DNA from: Craterostigma plantagineum
Lineage: Eukaryota; Streptophyta; Magnoliopsida; Lamiales; Linderniaceae
Length of the DNA: 64,000 nt
Direction of reading: 5' to 3'
NCBI GenBank assembly: GCA_027422505.1
Contig: JAPQWV010000012.1
Location: 20,124,001-20,188,000, forward strand
Part shown: positions 1-10,489 of the stretch, piece after piece
Numbering within the stretch: the first letter of the stretch is position 1
Layout: every line of letters begins with the position of its first letter
The notes under the pieces: generated by a model
The model's input: only the letters and a program-made list of their open reading frames with translations
The model's database searches: none
What the model was told of the DNA's origin: nothing
Position numbers and translations under genes: made by a program

Positions 1-788
1 AAGGACAGGATTAAACCCCAGTTGAGGATATAACCTGTATAAAAATCCCGTCTCACTTTACTTTCTGCTATTTACTTTTCTGTGAGACAAACCCGGAACG
101 CCTGCAAATAACTAGGTAATATCGTTGGAACGCTTTCGGAGAATAACGTGATGTTTTGTGAACAAGGTTAGGGAGATAACGTTGATATTCTTATTGCTTT
201 CTGGGAAATAGCACACTCTGCAAATATCTTCTTAAAGAAAAGTATTTTTCAAAGAAGAATAAATCAAAACTTTTTATAGCCTAATTCACCCCATCTTAGG
301 CATATTTTACACTTCAAGATTCAAATCAATATATTCTGGGTAACAGACAAAGCGTAAAAATGGGATTTGATCAGATATTTATGCTTCATACTCCAATATT
401 AATCTTTGATCGTTGGTGGATATAACTTTGGCCAAAATAGGGAGATTTTCACTATTTCTGAATCTGATACTACAAAAGAGCTATTTTTCATACTTCCCTT
501 AAATTCATTAAGTTCAAAAGAAGGAAAAGATAACTTGGACGAATTTTCCGTTGCTGATTAATTGTGCAGTGGCACTTGTCTCAATCTCAACCACGAATTA
601 TGGCTACAGACATAAAACTATATAAAAGCCGTTTTTTATTAGAATTTATAACATTCACCGTCATTAAAGCTCATTTTATTTATATAATATTATCGAGGGG
701 TATCATTTAAATATCCCCTCAATACATTTCAGCAACATTTTTCCCTTTTTGCCCTCGCATTTCTCTCTCGAAGCAATCAGATCAAAAA
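1..788. other. Upstream region of the PRA1.F gene
   Basis: No coding sequence was recognised. The stretch is AT-rich and ends in a C/T-rich leader just before the start codon at 789. It probably holds the promoter of the PRA1.F gene, but only the TATA box listed separately can be pointed to. Confidence 0.5.
619..628 (+). promoter_or_regulatory. Probable TATA box of the PRA1.F gene
   Basis: The bases tatataaaag match the plant TATA consensus and lie 161-170 bases before the start codon, leaving room for a leader of about 130 bases. A second, weaker AT-rich match lies near 676-692. No transcript data are available. Confidence 0.4.
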
Positions 789-1343
789 ATGTCGGGATAC
801 AGCAGCTTACCTCAAGAGAACTCAGGAATCTTCTTCGGCCGATTGAAGTCGCGAACCCAATCGCACTTCGCCACGTGTCGGCCGTGGCGCGAGCTCATCT
901 CCCACCCTTCCTCCTACGCCGTGCCGCGCACGGCGGCGGACTTCGCCGCGCGAATCAGGCGAAACATCGGCCACTTCCGCGTCAACTACGCGCTCGCAGT
1001 CTTAATCGTCGTCTTCCTCAGCCTGATCTACCGCCCGACGTCTCTGATCGTCTTCCTCGCCGTGTTCGTTCTCTGGTACCTGCTCTACTTCTCGCGCGAC
1101 GAGCCGATTCATGTTTTCGGCCGATTTGTGGACGATCGGCTTCTGCTGCTAGGGTTGGGGATTCTGACCGTCGCCTGCCTGGCTCTCGCCGGCGCGTGGC
1201 TGAACGTTCTGGTGGCGGTGCTGATTGGCGGCGCGGCGGTTGTATTGCACGCGTCGTTTAGGGTTACGGAGGATTTGTACCTCGACGAGGATGAATTGGC
1301 CTGGGATAACAGCGAAGGTTTGTCTTCTGTGGTTAGTGCTTAG
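789..1343 (+). CDS. PRA1F: PRA1 family protein, F-type (prenylated Rab acceptor)
   Basis: A single-exon gene of 184 residues, the usual size for plant PRA1 proteins. PRA1 proteins are small membrane proteins of the endomembrane system that bind prenylated Rab GTPases and assist their delivery to membranes. The order seen is a short polar N-terminus, the family motif CRPWREL near residue 30, NYALAVLIVVFLSLIYRPTS starting near residue 65, a first hydrophobic block to about 105, the linker SRDEPI, a second hydrophobic block at about 115-155, and a C-terminal acidic tail with TEDLYLDEDE. This layout fits the F subgroup. The start codon follows a run of A bases and begins the only conserved frame. 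The coding sequence is much more GC-rich than its surroundings, including an overlapping frame that is a shadow. Nothing is broken. Confidence 0.9.
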   Translation: MSGYSSLPQENSGIFFGRLKSRTQSHFATCRPWRELISHPSSYAVPRTAADFAARIRRNIGHFRVNYALAVLIVVFLSLIYRPTSLIVFLAVFVLWYLLYFSRDEPIHVFGRFVDDRLLLLGLGILTVACLALAGAWLNVLVAVLIGGAAVVLHASFRVTEDLYLDEDELAWDNSEGLSSVVSA

Positions 1344-1677
1344 CTTTCAATTTTACGAGCTTTTGATTTCACGCAAAAAAAAAAAATGGAAGAGAGAGGA
1401 TGGAATTGGGTTGTTCGATCGCTAGGTTTTGAGTTGTTCTTCAATTCGAGTTTTCTTATACAAACAAATGCAGTGTTATTCGTTTCTTCGATGCAGTGTG
1501 GCCATCATTTCTACTAATGCTCTCATACAAACTAATCTTTTTTGGTTTCTTTTTGTTGCTGTAAATAGTTCTTACATTACATCATCTGATTTTAGCAGCT
1601 TTGGAGTCCATTTTTATCACGATTTTTTTTGCTTCGACGTCTGTATATTTTTTGTTCTCTCCTACTTTATCCCCAAC
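1344..1677. other. 3' flank of the PRA1.F gene
   Basis: AT- and T-rich sequence with a short poly-A run at 1375-1386. It probably contains the 3' untranslated region of the PRA1.F gene; no other feature is visible. Confidence 0.4.
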
Positions 1678-1854
1678 CTACATGGGCCTCGTCTTAATGG
1701 ATCTAGTCTTTGTGGGCCTATCTTAATGGGCCACGTCTTAAAATGGGCTCATCTTAGTGGTCAACGTCTTAATGGGCCTCGTCTTTATGGCTACATCTTA
1801 ATGGGTCCACAGCTTACTGGATCCTGCCTTCATTGGCCGTGTTAATGGGCCTTG

Positions 1855-1855
<1 letters not shown>
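1678..1855 (+). repeat. 15-bp minisatellite built on TGGGCC
   Basis: About eleven degenerate units of the form cttaATGGGCCtcgt follow each other with spacings of 13-17 bases, averaging 15. Because the period is three codons times five, a reading frame (1429-1845) stays open as eleven pentapeptides of the type L-x-G-x-x, but codon use and flanking sequence do not look coding. Many units keep TGGGCC/TGGGCT, the site II element bound by TCP factors in plant promoters. The array runs straight into a GA microsatellite. Confidence 0.75.

Positions 1856-1856
<1 letters not shown>

Positions 1857-1939
<83 letters not shown>
1857..1939 (+). repeat. GA microsatellite
   Basis: About 41 uninterrupted GA units. 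The apparent open frame over it, alternating Arg-Glu, is an artefact of the repeat. Confidence 0.97.
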
Positions 1940-1943
<4 letters not shown>

Positions 1944-2970
1944 CAATTGCAATACCTTTTTTCAATGCTAGATAACCTACGAGACTTGACTATACGCCCA
2001 TGGTTTTGGAAAAAAAAAAAAAATAATAATTAATTAATCAAGCAAGGCAAGGAAGTTAGGCGGGAACTAATAACGTGTAAATTAATTATCAGAGTACACT
2101 TTTTGGACTTCTAGAATTACGATAGATTTGAAGTTCATTTTTCTTCCACTATGAAACGTTTCTCAATACAATGACTACACTTGTACTCGCATCACAAAAA
2201 AATCAAGATTTGTGGCTTCCATTTAAGTTTAAAACTATTGTTAGGAGAGTATATGTCAAATGGCCTGATATCATGGGTGATGAAAGGAGAGTTGAAAATA
2301 TAGAATTTTTAGCTTTGACTGATTTTGAAGTTTAGCCCATAGTTTTCTTTAATCAAAACTTAGCCTATAGTTGAATCTTATTCAAAAAGCAACGATATAT
2401 TTTTTTTTTGAAGCAAAAAGCAACGATATTTATATACTGAAACATGTTTAAAACTATTGCCTTGTGCTCCCCCCCTGAGAAGCTTCTTCTTTGTCGCTTA
2501 GTATGTTTGAAATTAAAGAAAACAACGTGGAAAATGTTAGGCTCATGTCGTGTTAATTATAAAATCTCATAATCAAAAAACAAATCTTACTTTATATATT
2601 AAAATTTATACAATTGTTATGTTATAGTATTTTTTTAACTCCTAGTTAGAGGACTTTTAAACAATTTGAACCGATTAAATGGCCAATTCAACAACGTTAT
2701 AAATACTTATCATAATTTAATTTTATATATTTTATTTACATCATGTCCCGCGTCCCGCTTAGAGCCTCCATGAAAATTCATACAAAAAAACATCTCGACC
2801 TGAGTTTCGATATCATAGTAAGTGATTCGCTTCACCTTAAAGCGATAAATAATGAATTGATTACGTGTAAAAATCTAACCTAATTGAGTTAATTAATCAC
2901 ATGAGCATGGAATAATAACAAATCCACATATGCCGTCAAAAGTCTAAAAATGAAAAGAGAACAAAGGAAA
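1940..2970. other. Intergenic DNA between the PRA1.F and dioxygenase genes
   Basis: AT-rich sequence with several homopolymer runs. Nothing recognisable was found by eye; the last part is presumably the promoter of the dioxygenase gene. Confidence 0.4.
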
Positions 2971-2976
2971 AAAGCT

Positions 2977-2986
2977 CTATAAAAAC
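2977..2986 (+). promoter_or_regulatory. Probable TATA box of the dioxygenase gene
   Basis: The bases ctataaaaac lie about 115-125 bases before the start codon at 3101, a normal distance for a plant gene with a leader of about 90 bases. The leader itself is rich in A and C and ends in an A-rich run directly before the start codon. Confidence 0.45.
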
Positions 2987-3100
2987 CAAAGGTAGTCCTC
3001 CTCCACACATGCTCAAACCCTTTTAGTCCAAAAACATCACATAAACAAAAACAAATCCTCCAACCTCTTCATAAAAGAAAAAGAAAAAAAGAAAAAAAAA

Positions 3101-5061
3101 ATGGTGGCCCCTCATAGCACCACAACCAACGAGCAAATACAAGACCAAATATGGGCTCAAGAAATAAAGCAATTCGAAGAGACGAAGGCCGGCGTGAAGG
3201 GCCTTGTCGACTTGGGCGTAACGAAAATCCCGAGAATCTTCGTCCACCCAGTCGAAACCCTGCATAGCCATCCCCGTCAAAAGACCGATTTACCCCTCGA
3301 ACTCCCCACGATCGACCTCCGAGGGTTCGACACGAATCCCGAGAAGAGGACGAAGATCGTGGAGGAAATCCGTCGGGCGGCCCACGAATGGGGATTCTTT
3401 AACTTAATAAACCACGGAGTTTCTTTAGATGTAATGGATTCCATGGTGGAAGCGGTTCGAAGGTTCCACGAAATGCCTGCTGAGGAAAAGAAGGAATTTT
3501 ATTCGTCGGATAATCGAAAGAGGGTGAAGTTCAACAGCGTCACTGGGTCCCTCCGACAAGGCGAGTCGGCCTCGTGGAGGGATTTACTGACTTGTGTCTA
3601 CCGGGACGATATGCTCGATCCCGAGGAGATACCTCTTTCATGCAGGTATATATAAGGGCTAATTATTGTTTCGGCCCTGTAATTTAGGAGTGGTGCATTA
3701 TTGAGATATGGAATTTAGGAGGTGTCATTTTTCGGACAATAGATTTTGTACATTCCCTAAATTGCTTACTTTTGAAAGTCATTTCAAGTATAATGACACC
3801 CCCAAATTCATTGTCCTTTAAATTACAAGACTGAAAAATTAAGTAAACAACCTTAGTTGAATACTAAATATTTATATGAATATGGTATTTGATTCTTAGG
3901 AAAGAAGTGCAAGAATACGTGAAGTGCATGATCGAACTGAGGGAAACGATGGCGGAGCTGTTGTCGGAAGCCCTCGGGCTCGACAAGGGTTACCTGTCGA
4001 GCCTCGAGTGCATGAAGAGCGAAGCACTGGCCTGTCTGTACTATCCGGCATGCCCAGAGCCCGAGAAGACTCTGGGCACGCCGAAGCACTCGGACACGAC
4101 ATTTCTGACGCTGCTTATGCAGGACGGTGTCGGCGGCCTTCAGATTCTGCACGACGGCCAGTGGGTTAACGTACCGCCCGTCCGTGGGGCCCTTGTCGCC
4201 AATATCGGCGACCTCATGCAGGCAAGTTATATATATTACATTAAGCCTCGGACCATCACAATAACTATCAAAATTAAATGGTGTCCCAATTTCATCTTTA
4301 ATTACAATTTAATACTTTTAAGTTTTTTCGTTTTGCAACTTATAAATAATAAGCCTAGGTTTCATGTGATGCGAAAGTAACTTCGGAAAATATAAAACAA
4401 TATATCACTATTTATCTATGCTAGTACAATATCTTATATAGTTATACAACGGTAGGTATTTTAATAATCCTGCATTTGCGTGTGTATTTGTCTGAAATTT
4501 TCCGATTTTTTATGGCGTGATAATAATCTAAGTGCTCGTTTGGTTGACAGGTTCATATTTAGGAAGGTTTAAATAAAACAAATTAATGGGTATAGATAAT
4601 GTTTGTTTGGTTAGTGGGTTTAAATAAACACATGTGATGGGGTGTGTTTATCTAAACCCGTCTGCATGGGTTTAGAGTGATTTTATATAAACTCATGCTT
4701 TAGATAAACCTGCGAACCAAACACACCAAGATATCATAAACTCACCTTTAAAATAGTTAAACCCTCCAACCAAACAAGCACTAATTGTTACTTTGTCCAG
4801 ATTATCAGCAACGATAGGTTTGTAAGTGTGGAGCACAGAGTGCTCGCGCAAGGGGTCGGGCCGAGGATTTCGGTCGCGTGCTTTTTTACGCCGAGCGTTA
4901 GGGCGATAGGGAAACCTTTCGCACCGATTAAGGAGATTTTGTCGGAGGAAGCGCCGGCGTTGTATAGGGAGTTTATGTTCCTCGAATATACGGAGCATTA
5001 CAAGAAGAAAATGGGGCAGCTCGGCGACTCGTCGGATTTGCCCCATTTTAGGATCCGATGA
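3101..5061 (+). CDS. 2-oxoglutarate/Fe(II) dioxygenase, ACC oxidase homologue type
   Basis: Three exons, 3101-3645, 3900-4221 and 4801-5061, join into one 375-residue frame, the normal length for plant DOXC-class dioxygenases of the 1-aminocyclopropane-1-carboxylate oxidase homologue group. These soluble enzymes hydroxylate or demethylate small specialised metabolites using Fe(II), ascorbate and 2-oxoglutarate. The N-terminal domain has LPTIDLRGF and the EWGFFNLINHGV motif. Iron ligands are His245 and Asp247 (KHSDTTF) and His301 (SVEHRV); Arg311 and Ser313 (PRIS) bind 2-oxoglutarate. Intron 1 has GT-AG borders; intron 2 has a GC donor (CAG|gcaagt) and carries a 250-bp MITE. All active-site residues are present, so the enzyme is probably functional, but its substrate cannot be told from sequence. 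True ACC oxidase is unlikely because the N-terminal extension is that of the homologue group. Confidence 0.93.
4532..4781. mobile_element. Tourist-like MITE in intron 2 of the dioxygenase gene
   Basis: A 250-bp element with 15-bp terminal inverted repeats GTGCTCGTTTGGTTG / GTGCTTGTTTGGTTG (one mismatch), flanked on both sides by TAA. TAA/TTA target duplications and this size fit non-autonomous PIF/Harbinger (Tourist-like) MITEs. The interior is AT-rich with further partial inverted symmetry and no coding capacity. It ends 19 bases before the acceptor of exon 3. Confidence 0.8.
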
Positions 5062-5880
5062 AGAAGTGGTTGGCGGCCGTCGTCATTTATTTTCTTGGGT
5101 GAAGTTGGGGCTTTGTTGTAATAATGAGCTGTTGTTTTAATGGTGTTTTGTGCTTTTTTTTTTCTTGGTTGGTGGTCTACTATCTAATCTTATGCTCTGA
5201 AAGTGATGTTTTGTTTTTATGACTGATGATTTTTATGGTACTGTTTGTTTTATGTTCATTCAATTACATCGTCCGACTTTGGACCACATCTCCTCTGCCG
5301 AAAATAGATTTGAATGCGACCCATTGATTAATATTAATCAAATATATATCTAGAAAACGAATATTTATATTCCTTCAGAAAAAGTAGTCCTTGCCGGATA
5401 AAAAGATGTCTTATGCCAAAAATTAAAAGCGAGCAAAACAAAATAATAATTGTTGTAATAAGAATATGAATTTTGCGAAATATATTTCGAGAACTGACTA
5501 TACAATCACCTATCAACCACTTATGTTAGCCGATTACCGAGTATAATAATATTCCTTACACATTTGGAGTTTGAAACGAAGGCTATTTTTTAAGGAAGAA
5601 AGGACAATACCTGCCAAAATATGATGAAAAAGATGTTTAAAATAAAAATGCTTGAATATTCTTCTAACAACAAACAAGACAGACAACATTCCCAAAAGTC
5701 TCACAGAAAAAGGATGCACAAAGCTAATCCCAGAATTCTTACCAAAAAGATGTCAAAAAGGTTGAATAATCTCACAAACAAACAACACAGCTACTTTCCA
5801 AGGAAAGAAAAAAAAAAGCAACAAGCATCACACACTCAACACATAATTAATGTGTTTGACAAGAACATTGAAAACCATAA
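5062..5880. other. Intergenic DNA between convergent genes
   Basis: This stretch separates the 3' ends of the plus-strand dioxygenase gene and the minus-strand bHLH gene, so it should hold both 3' untranslated regions. It is AT-rich. Nothing else is recognisable. Confidence 0.45.
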
Positions 5881-8800
5881 CTACTTATCAGTGGCTGAAC
5901 GTTGAACGAGCTGCATTAGCGACCATAGGATGTCCATTCGGTGCAGGCTTCGACTGTTCTGGGATGTACATACATAATAATATAAGCAAAGCCTAAGCCT
6001 TTCATTGTTGAAGTTCTTGAAATGAAATATATAACATGGATATCCTAAAGAGTTTGATCTTGACTTCCAGTTCAACAAAGGAATAGAGTTATCTTTTACT
6101 TTGTTGTATGCAATGGTGAGTTGGGATTTTTTACTATGGTGACTTTCATGGGATTTACTTTGTTGTATGGCCCACTGACAAGCATATATCAGTAAATTTA
6201 ATTAAATACCTCAACTAAGAAGCACATCCATGTCTTGCTTTCACTGATCTCTGAGATGCCTTTGAGAACAGATAAGCCCAGGCTTGTGATGGTTTCTGCT
6301 ACATCAAGAAACTGGTTGCACTTCTCACACAACATCTGTATCAAAAAAAAAAAAAACCCGATCAATAATAGATCGATTACGTAGCTGTAGCAAAAAAAAA
6401 AAATAGATCGATGAAATTACTAAGGAAATAATGAAGAACCTCGATCAACATTTGCCCGTTCATATTTATATTTTCCACGATTATTGGACAAGCTTCTTGG
6501 CTGTTTCCCAGTTCCACGGCCCAGCTTGATCCTTGCTTGCCGCATGAAAATCTCTGCATACTCGTCTCCTTGTTGAGCAACTGCAGTGTTACAAATCTCA
6601 AATTCTATGATACTCGAGAGTCAAGATGGTGAAGCCAAAGAAAATTCCAGAGGTGTCACTAGTAAAGGGCCCAGCTCAATAAAAAGGCGATTGCTTGTTT
6701 GTTCCATCCCCACATATGATTTAGATATTTATTAGCAAATAAATCTTGGAACAGTACATTACCTTCGAAGCAGAGCACTTATTCAACTTATCCGCGTGCT
6801 TGGTGACGCCTTGCAAAAAGACCATGTGCTTGATCGTTCTCTCAAGAAGTGAATCTATGCTGCACTGTGTCATTAACGAATCCCTGGCTATAATTTACTG
6901 TCAATCAAATAAATAAGGAGTAAAGGTGGGCAAAAATTATCAGACCTTTGATCCATTAGGAACAAGTTCACGCAACTCCTTCAATCGATCTTGAATCAAT
7001 TGTCTGTCTCTTGGCCTTGGTCTACCACTCTCGCCGGGCCTAGCTCTCTTTTTACTTGTCTTGATTGATTGTGCGCTCCCTCTACTACCACATTTAACTG
7101 AATTTAGGCTAGCCGATGTTTCTTGGTCTAACGAATAACCTGAGGTAACGAAACTCGTGCAAGGTGTATTCTCAGCACTCAAATGAGGTTTTGGAACCTC
7201 GTGAAAAGATTTGCTGCTTCCTTCCCCCTTATGGCTTGCTTTGGCCACAACTGCATCTAAAAGGTGAGTATCTGAGCTCTCCATTAGCAGACTACTTGTG
7301 ATCTCCACGCCCTCGGAGGTATCGATGGCCATCTCAGGACAGGTTTTGTCCCAAACGTAGCCATTCTGTTTGTGAAGTGAGTGTCCTAGAGCTTCGTACA
7401 GTTCATAGACAGGACAAAAGGAGAAAGGTGAAGAAGCACTTATCTCGTCGTGATTTGATTTGATGGGCACTTCGAGTTTATCAAAATCATGATGCAGCTT
7501 CATCTTCTGAAGCTCCTGGAGATTGTTAGATTCCCATAGATTGCCAACATTTTCTGGCACGAAATGATGTTCAACAGTCTTTCCAAAATCTGTATCTCCG
7601 AAAGATCCAATCTTTGCATTTCCAAGCTGGCTAGTTCGAACACCTTCGGAACTTGAGAGGACTGACGTTTCAATACCCGAAACTGAGCTTTCGGTCCGTT
7701 CATACGTCATCTTCCTTCTATCTGAGCTGTCCCCAGTAAGGGCAGATGAAAAGAATTGAGACCATGAAACATTTGATACGCCTTCATCGAAGCCTGCTGA
7801 ACCATTTCTTGCGCACATATTTGACTGTTATCGAAAAGATATCATATCAAAAGAATATGCTCAATGAGACGTTCCAAACTTATTCATTATGCATTATTGT
7901 GATAGAGAACTGGAACACAGAGGAATAGAGAGGGAACATACAAAAAAAATGTCCTCCGTGTTATTATATAATAAACTGGACATGGAACCAGTTGATGAAG
8001 GGTGCATTTCGGAGATAACATTTCTGATGTGATTGACCACCTTCATGTCTTTCCAGATCTGATGTATCCAAAGATTAAGAACTTTCAGTAATCAAAGTTA
8101 CAGAAACACTAACTATTTTCTGACATTTTAAGTGGTTTTAAAGATAACTGCTAGGAATTACGTCATCATCTACGGTGGCGCACAATAAAATACCAATAAC
8201 ATTCATTTCCCCTTGCATTTTTAGACAACCCAATGGCAAATTAGATGGTCTACTTGACACATTTTTGTTGCTTTTACTTCTACATATAAGGGTAGGAGGG
8301 TACCAATGTAAGTGAAAACAGCAATATCAAATGTAATGCGGATTTGTCAATCAAATCGGAATAAACACTAAAGATCTGAAAGATTTCTTATAAACAACAT
8401 GTAAGATTCACAAGAAACTTATTAGGTCAGTTATCCATGGACAACTTGATTAGCCTCCTTATGTGTGAAACGGTCAAGTCGGGGAAATATCATACTTACA
8501 ACCTACCACGAAAAAGAAACGATAAAGAGAAATGAACCAATTAAACCTCGCATGATAGATCAACATACCTTTTTTAAAGAGCCCAGTTGCACGATTCCAT
8601 GTGGAAGTTCAGCAACAACTACAACAGTCTGCAAGACAAGACTTCATTTTCTAAGACAATCCAAAGACCTTCCGTGTGTAAAATCAGCAAGGAAGACAAT
8701 AAGAAAGAAAGATGATAATTCTATCACCTTAATGCCTGCAGCAAACTGGCTGTGCCACCCATGCTGCAACAACAATTGCCAACTAGATTAATGTTAAATA

Positions 8801-9485
8801 ACTTTACAATTATGAACCTGAAAAAAAGTCTCTTATGGGCGTTACTGCACCCATTAATTATTAAATATTACCACATCGGCTGTTGAGGACAACTTAGCTA
8901 TGTAATCATCGGAGAAAATCCACAAATGCTTCCCAGAAAGTGCCACTTCTCCAATGATCCTGTTAAACGCAAAACAGTGTCAAAATCCAGTTAAGAAAAC
9001 ATCACACACACACACGCACACACCACGGCAACAGAATCTTCGCAACATAACATCTGTAAACTTTTACGACCTCAATGAAGAAAAAATGAACCAGCTTCGT
9101 AAAATGCATACCCTTCCCCAAGAGAAAACACTTGATATGACATCTTGGCCAGCGCTAATCCCAAAGGATCATGTGAATAATGTCCATCACTTGAGTTTAC
9201 TGCAGTTTCATTGAACCCTTCTTTTCTAGGTAGGTTTTACTTTCGTAATAGGCATCCTCCCATGTGATCAACCTGTTCAATTCCATTCACATCCCATGTA
9301 ACATTCTAGAAACGTAAAAACAATTGGCTACTCCACATAGAAAAAAATTGATGCGTTTCACATAAAAAGGATGCCATATTTTAATGAACTTACAGCTTTG
9401 ATTGGAGCTTCCAAAAAACTGCATAGTCCCAATCAGTATTGAAGCAGAGACTCCTTAGCACTTGCTGCAACTTGCTTCCCATCAT
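5881..9485 (-). CDS. LHW-like bHLH transcription factor with two apparent frameshifts
   Basis: Member of the LONESOME HIGHWAY family of atypical bHLH factors, nuclear proteins that pair with TMO5-type bHLHs in vascular development. Eleven coding exons on the minus strand: 9394-9485, 9112-9272, 8872-8959, 8728-8763, 8569-8628, 7942-8058, 6946-7824, 6763-6864, 6440-6580, 6211-6335, 5881-5958. The N-terminal MYC_N/GAF-like domain shows SLCFNTDWDYAVFWKL, LITWEDAYY, SHDPLGLALAKMSY and HGWHSQFAAGI; the bHLH (RPRPRDRQLIQDRLKELREL, then CSIDSLLERTIKHM) lacks the E-box-reading residues, as in the family; the C-terminus ends MDILWSLMQL. All introns are GT-AG. Exon 2 (161 bp) and exon 10 (125 bp) are each one base out of the length needed to keep the conserved frame, giving stops near 9197 and at 6216-6218. 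Either a decaying allele or base-calling errors would explain this. Family assignment is firm; function of this copy is not. Confidence 0.85.
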
Positions 9486-10287
9486 TCCGTCTTTCAAATA
9501 TAAAAAATCTATCCCATAAAACCCTAATCCTATCTATAGAACCCCGAATAAAATCCCTAAAATCGACCACTCCCTTTTGTGTAAAATAGTAAATCCTAGC
9601 TCCCTCTATATGATCCTCTACCAGCTTGTTTCCTCCTCAACCGCCTCTTTATTGGAGGCCCAACTGTTGGTAATAACATTTCATCTTTCCCCATCTCCTC
9701 AAACACTTTTATACAGTACTTAACCCCAAATTGACCTATCAAGCTGCAAGATGTAGGCTGTTTCAACTGAACTCAAGAAATTGCCGCAAAAATCTATGAA
9801 ATTGAACCTCGACTTACAATTTCCATCTCCACTCTTCACACAACTTGCCATAGCCACCAATAATCAACCCCTTAACTACAAAAAAACACACCCAAATAGA
9901 CCCAACCTACAACAATTCTCTCCAAAAACAAAAAACAAAATTCAACAAACCTTCTCTTCTACACCAAAGATTTAATAAGAAACTAGCTCCAATGCGGCTC
10001 TCCTTACCACACATCAAACGACGCCGACCATTCCATAACGACTATAAATTCACGCAAACGACTCCTTAAGTGATCACCGTTCCAACTAATCGAAACGCAC
10101 GCAACTTCGAAAACTAAGAAGAAAAAAACGTAAAATTTTCCCTATATGCGATTTTATTTCAACAGTAGGCCGTTTCAGACGAATACCTTCGGCGCTCGCC
10201 ATAAAAACACTCGATCACGACTGCTTTAGAGCCATTCTTCTCTTCCGTCAAAATCGTCTTCAATTTTTCACTCGTTTTCAAACTCAT
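9433..10287 (-). CDS. Candidate conserved upstream ORF of the LHW-like gene, spliced and overlapping its start
   Basis: Starting at 10287 on the minus strand there is a 33-codon open frame (10187-10287) ending at a good donor (AAG|gtattc). Joined to the acceptor just before 9490 it continues, in a different frame from the bHLH protein, through the bHLH start codon and stops at 9433-9435 inside the first coding exon, about 52 residues in all, including VVIECFYGERR near the middle. It would therefore be translated first and inhibit initiation of the bHLH frame. Arabidopsis AT2G31280 of this family is annotated with a conserved peptide upstream ORF (CPuORF7); I could not compare the peptides. 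The 696-bp leader intron (9491-10186) holds a C/T- and A-rich stretch and no other gene. Confidence 0.5.
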
Positions 10288-10489
10288 ATGACTTGCCGTT
10301 TTATACAGAAGGAAAAGGAAAAGGGAAAAGCGAGCAGCTTTATGATTGAATGCACAGTTCCCATTACTGACCTACTACGCCTACTGCGCATGGTGCCTTT
10401 GCGCCGCGTATTGTTATTTTCCCATTTTGCCCCCGACTTTTCTTTTCGAAATGCTTCCTAATCTATTTTGCTTGCTGCTGTTTTAAGAG

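Noticed and set aside
749..1261. Open frame overlapping the PRA1.F gene in another phase
   Set aside because: Arg/Pro-rich product typical of an off-frame reading of a GC-rich gene; the 789-1343 frame has the PRA1 motifs.
1833..2033. Arg-Glu repeat protein frame
   Set aside because: Produced entirely by the GA microsatellite.
9197..9260. A 20-base intron that would restore the bHLH frame
   Set aside because: gt...ag bases exist at the right spacing, but 20 bases is far below any workable plant intron size.
9781..9975. Plus-strand open frame in the bHLH leader intron
   Set aside because: Low-complexity Asn/Pro/Gln product, no domain, lies antisense to a leader intron.
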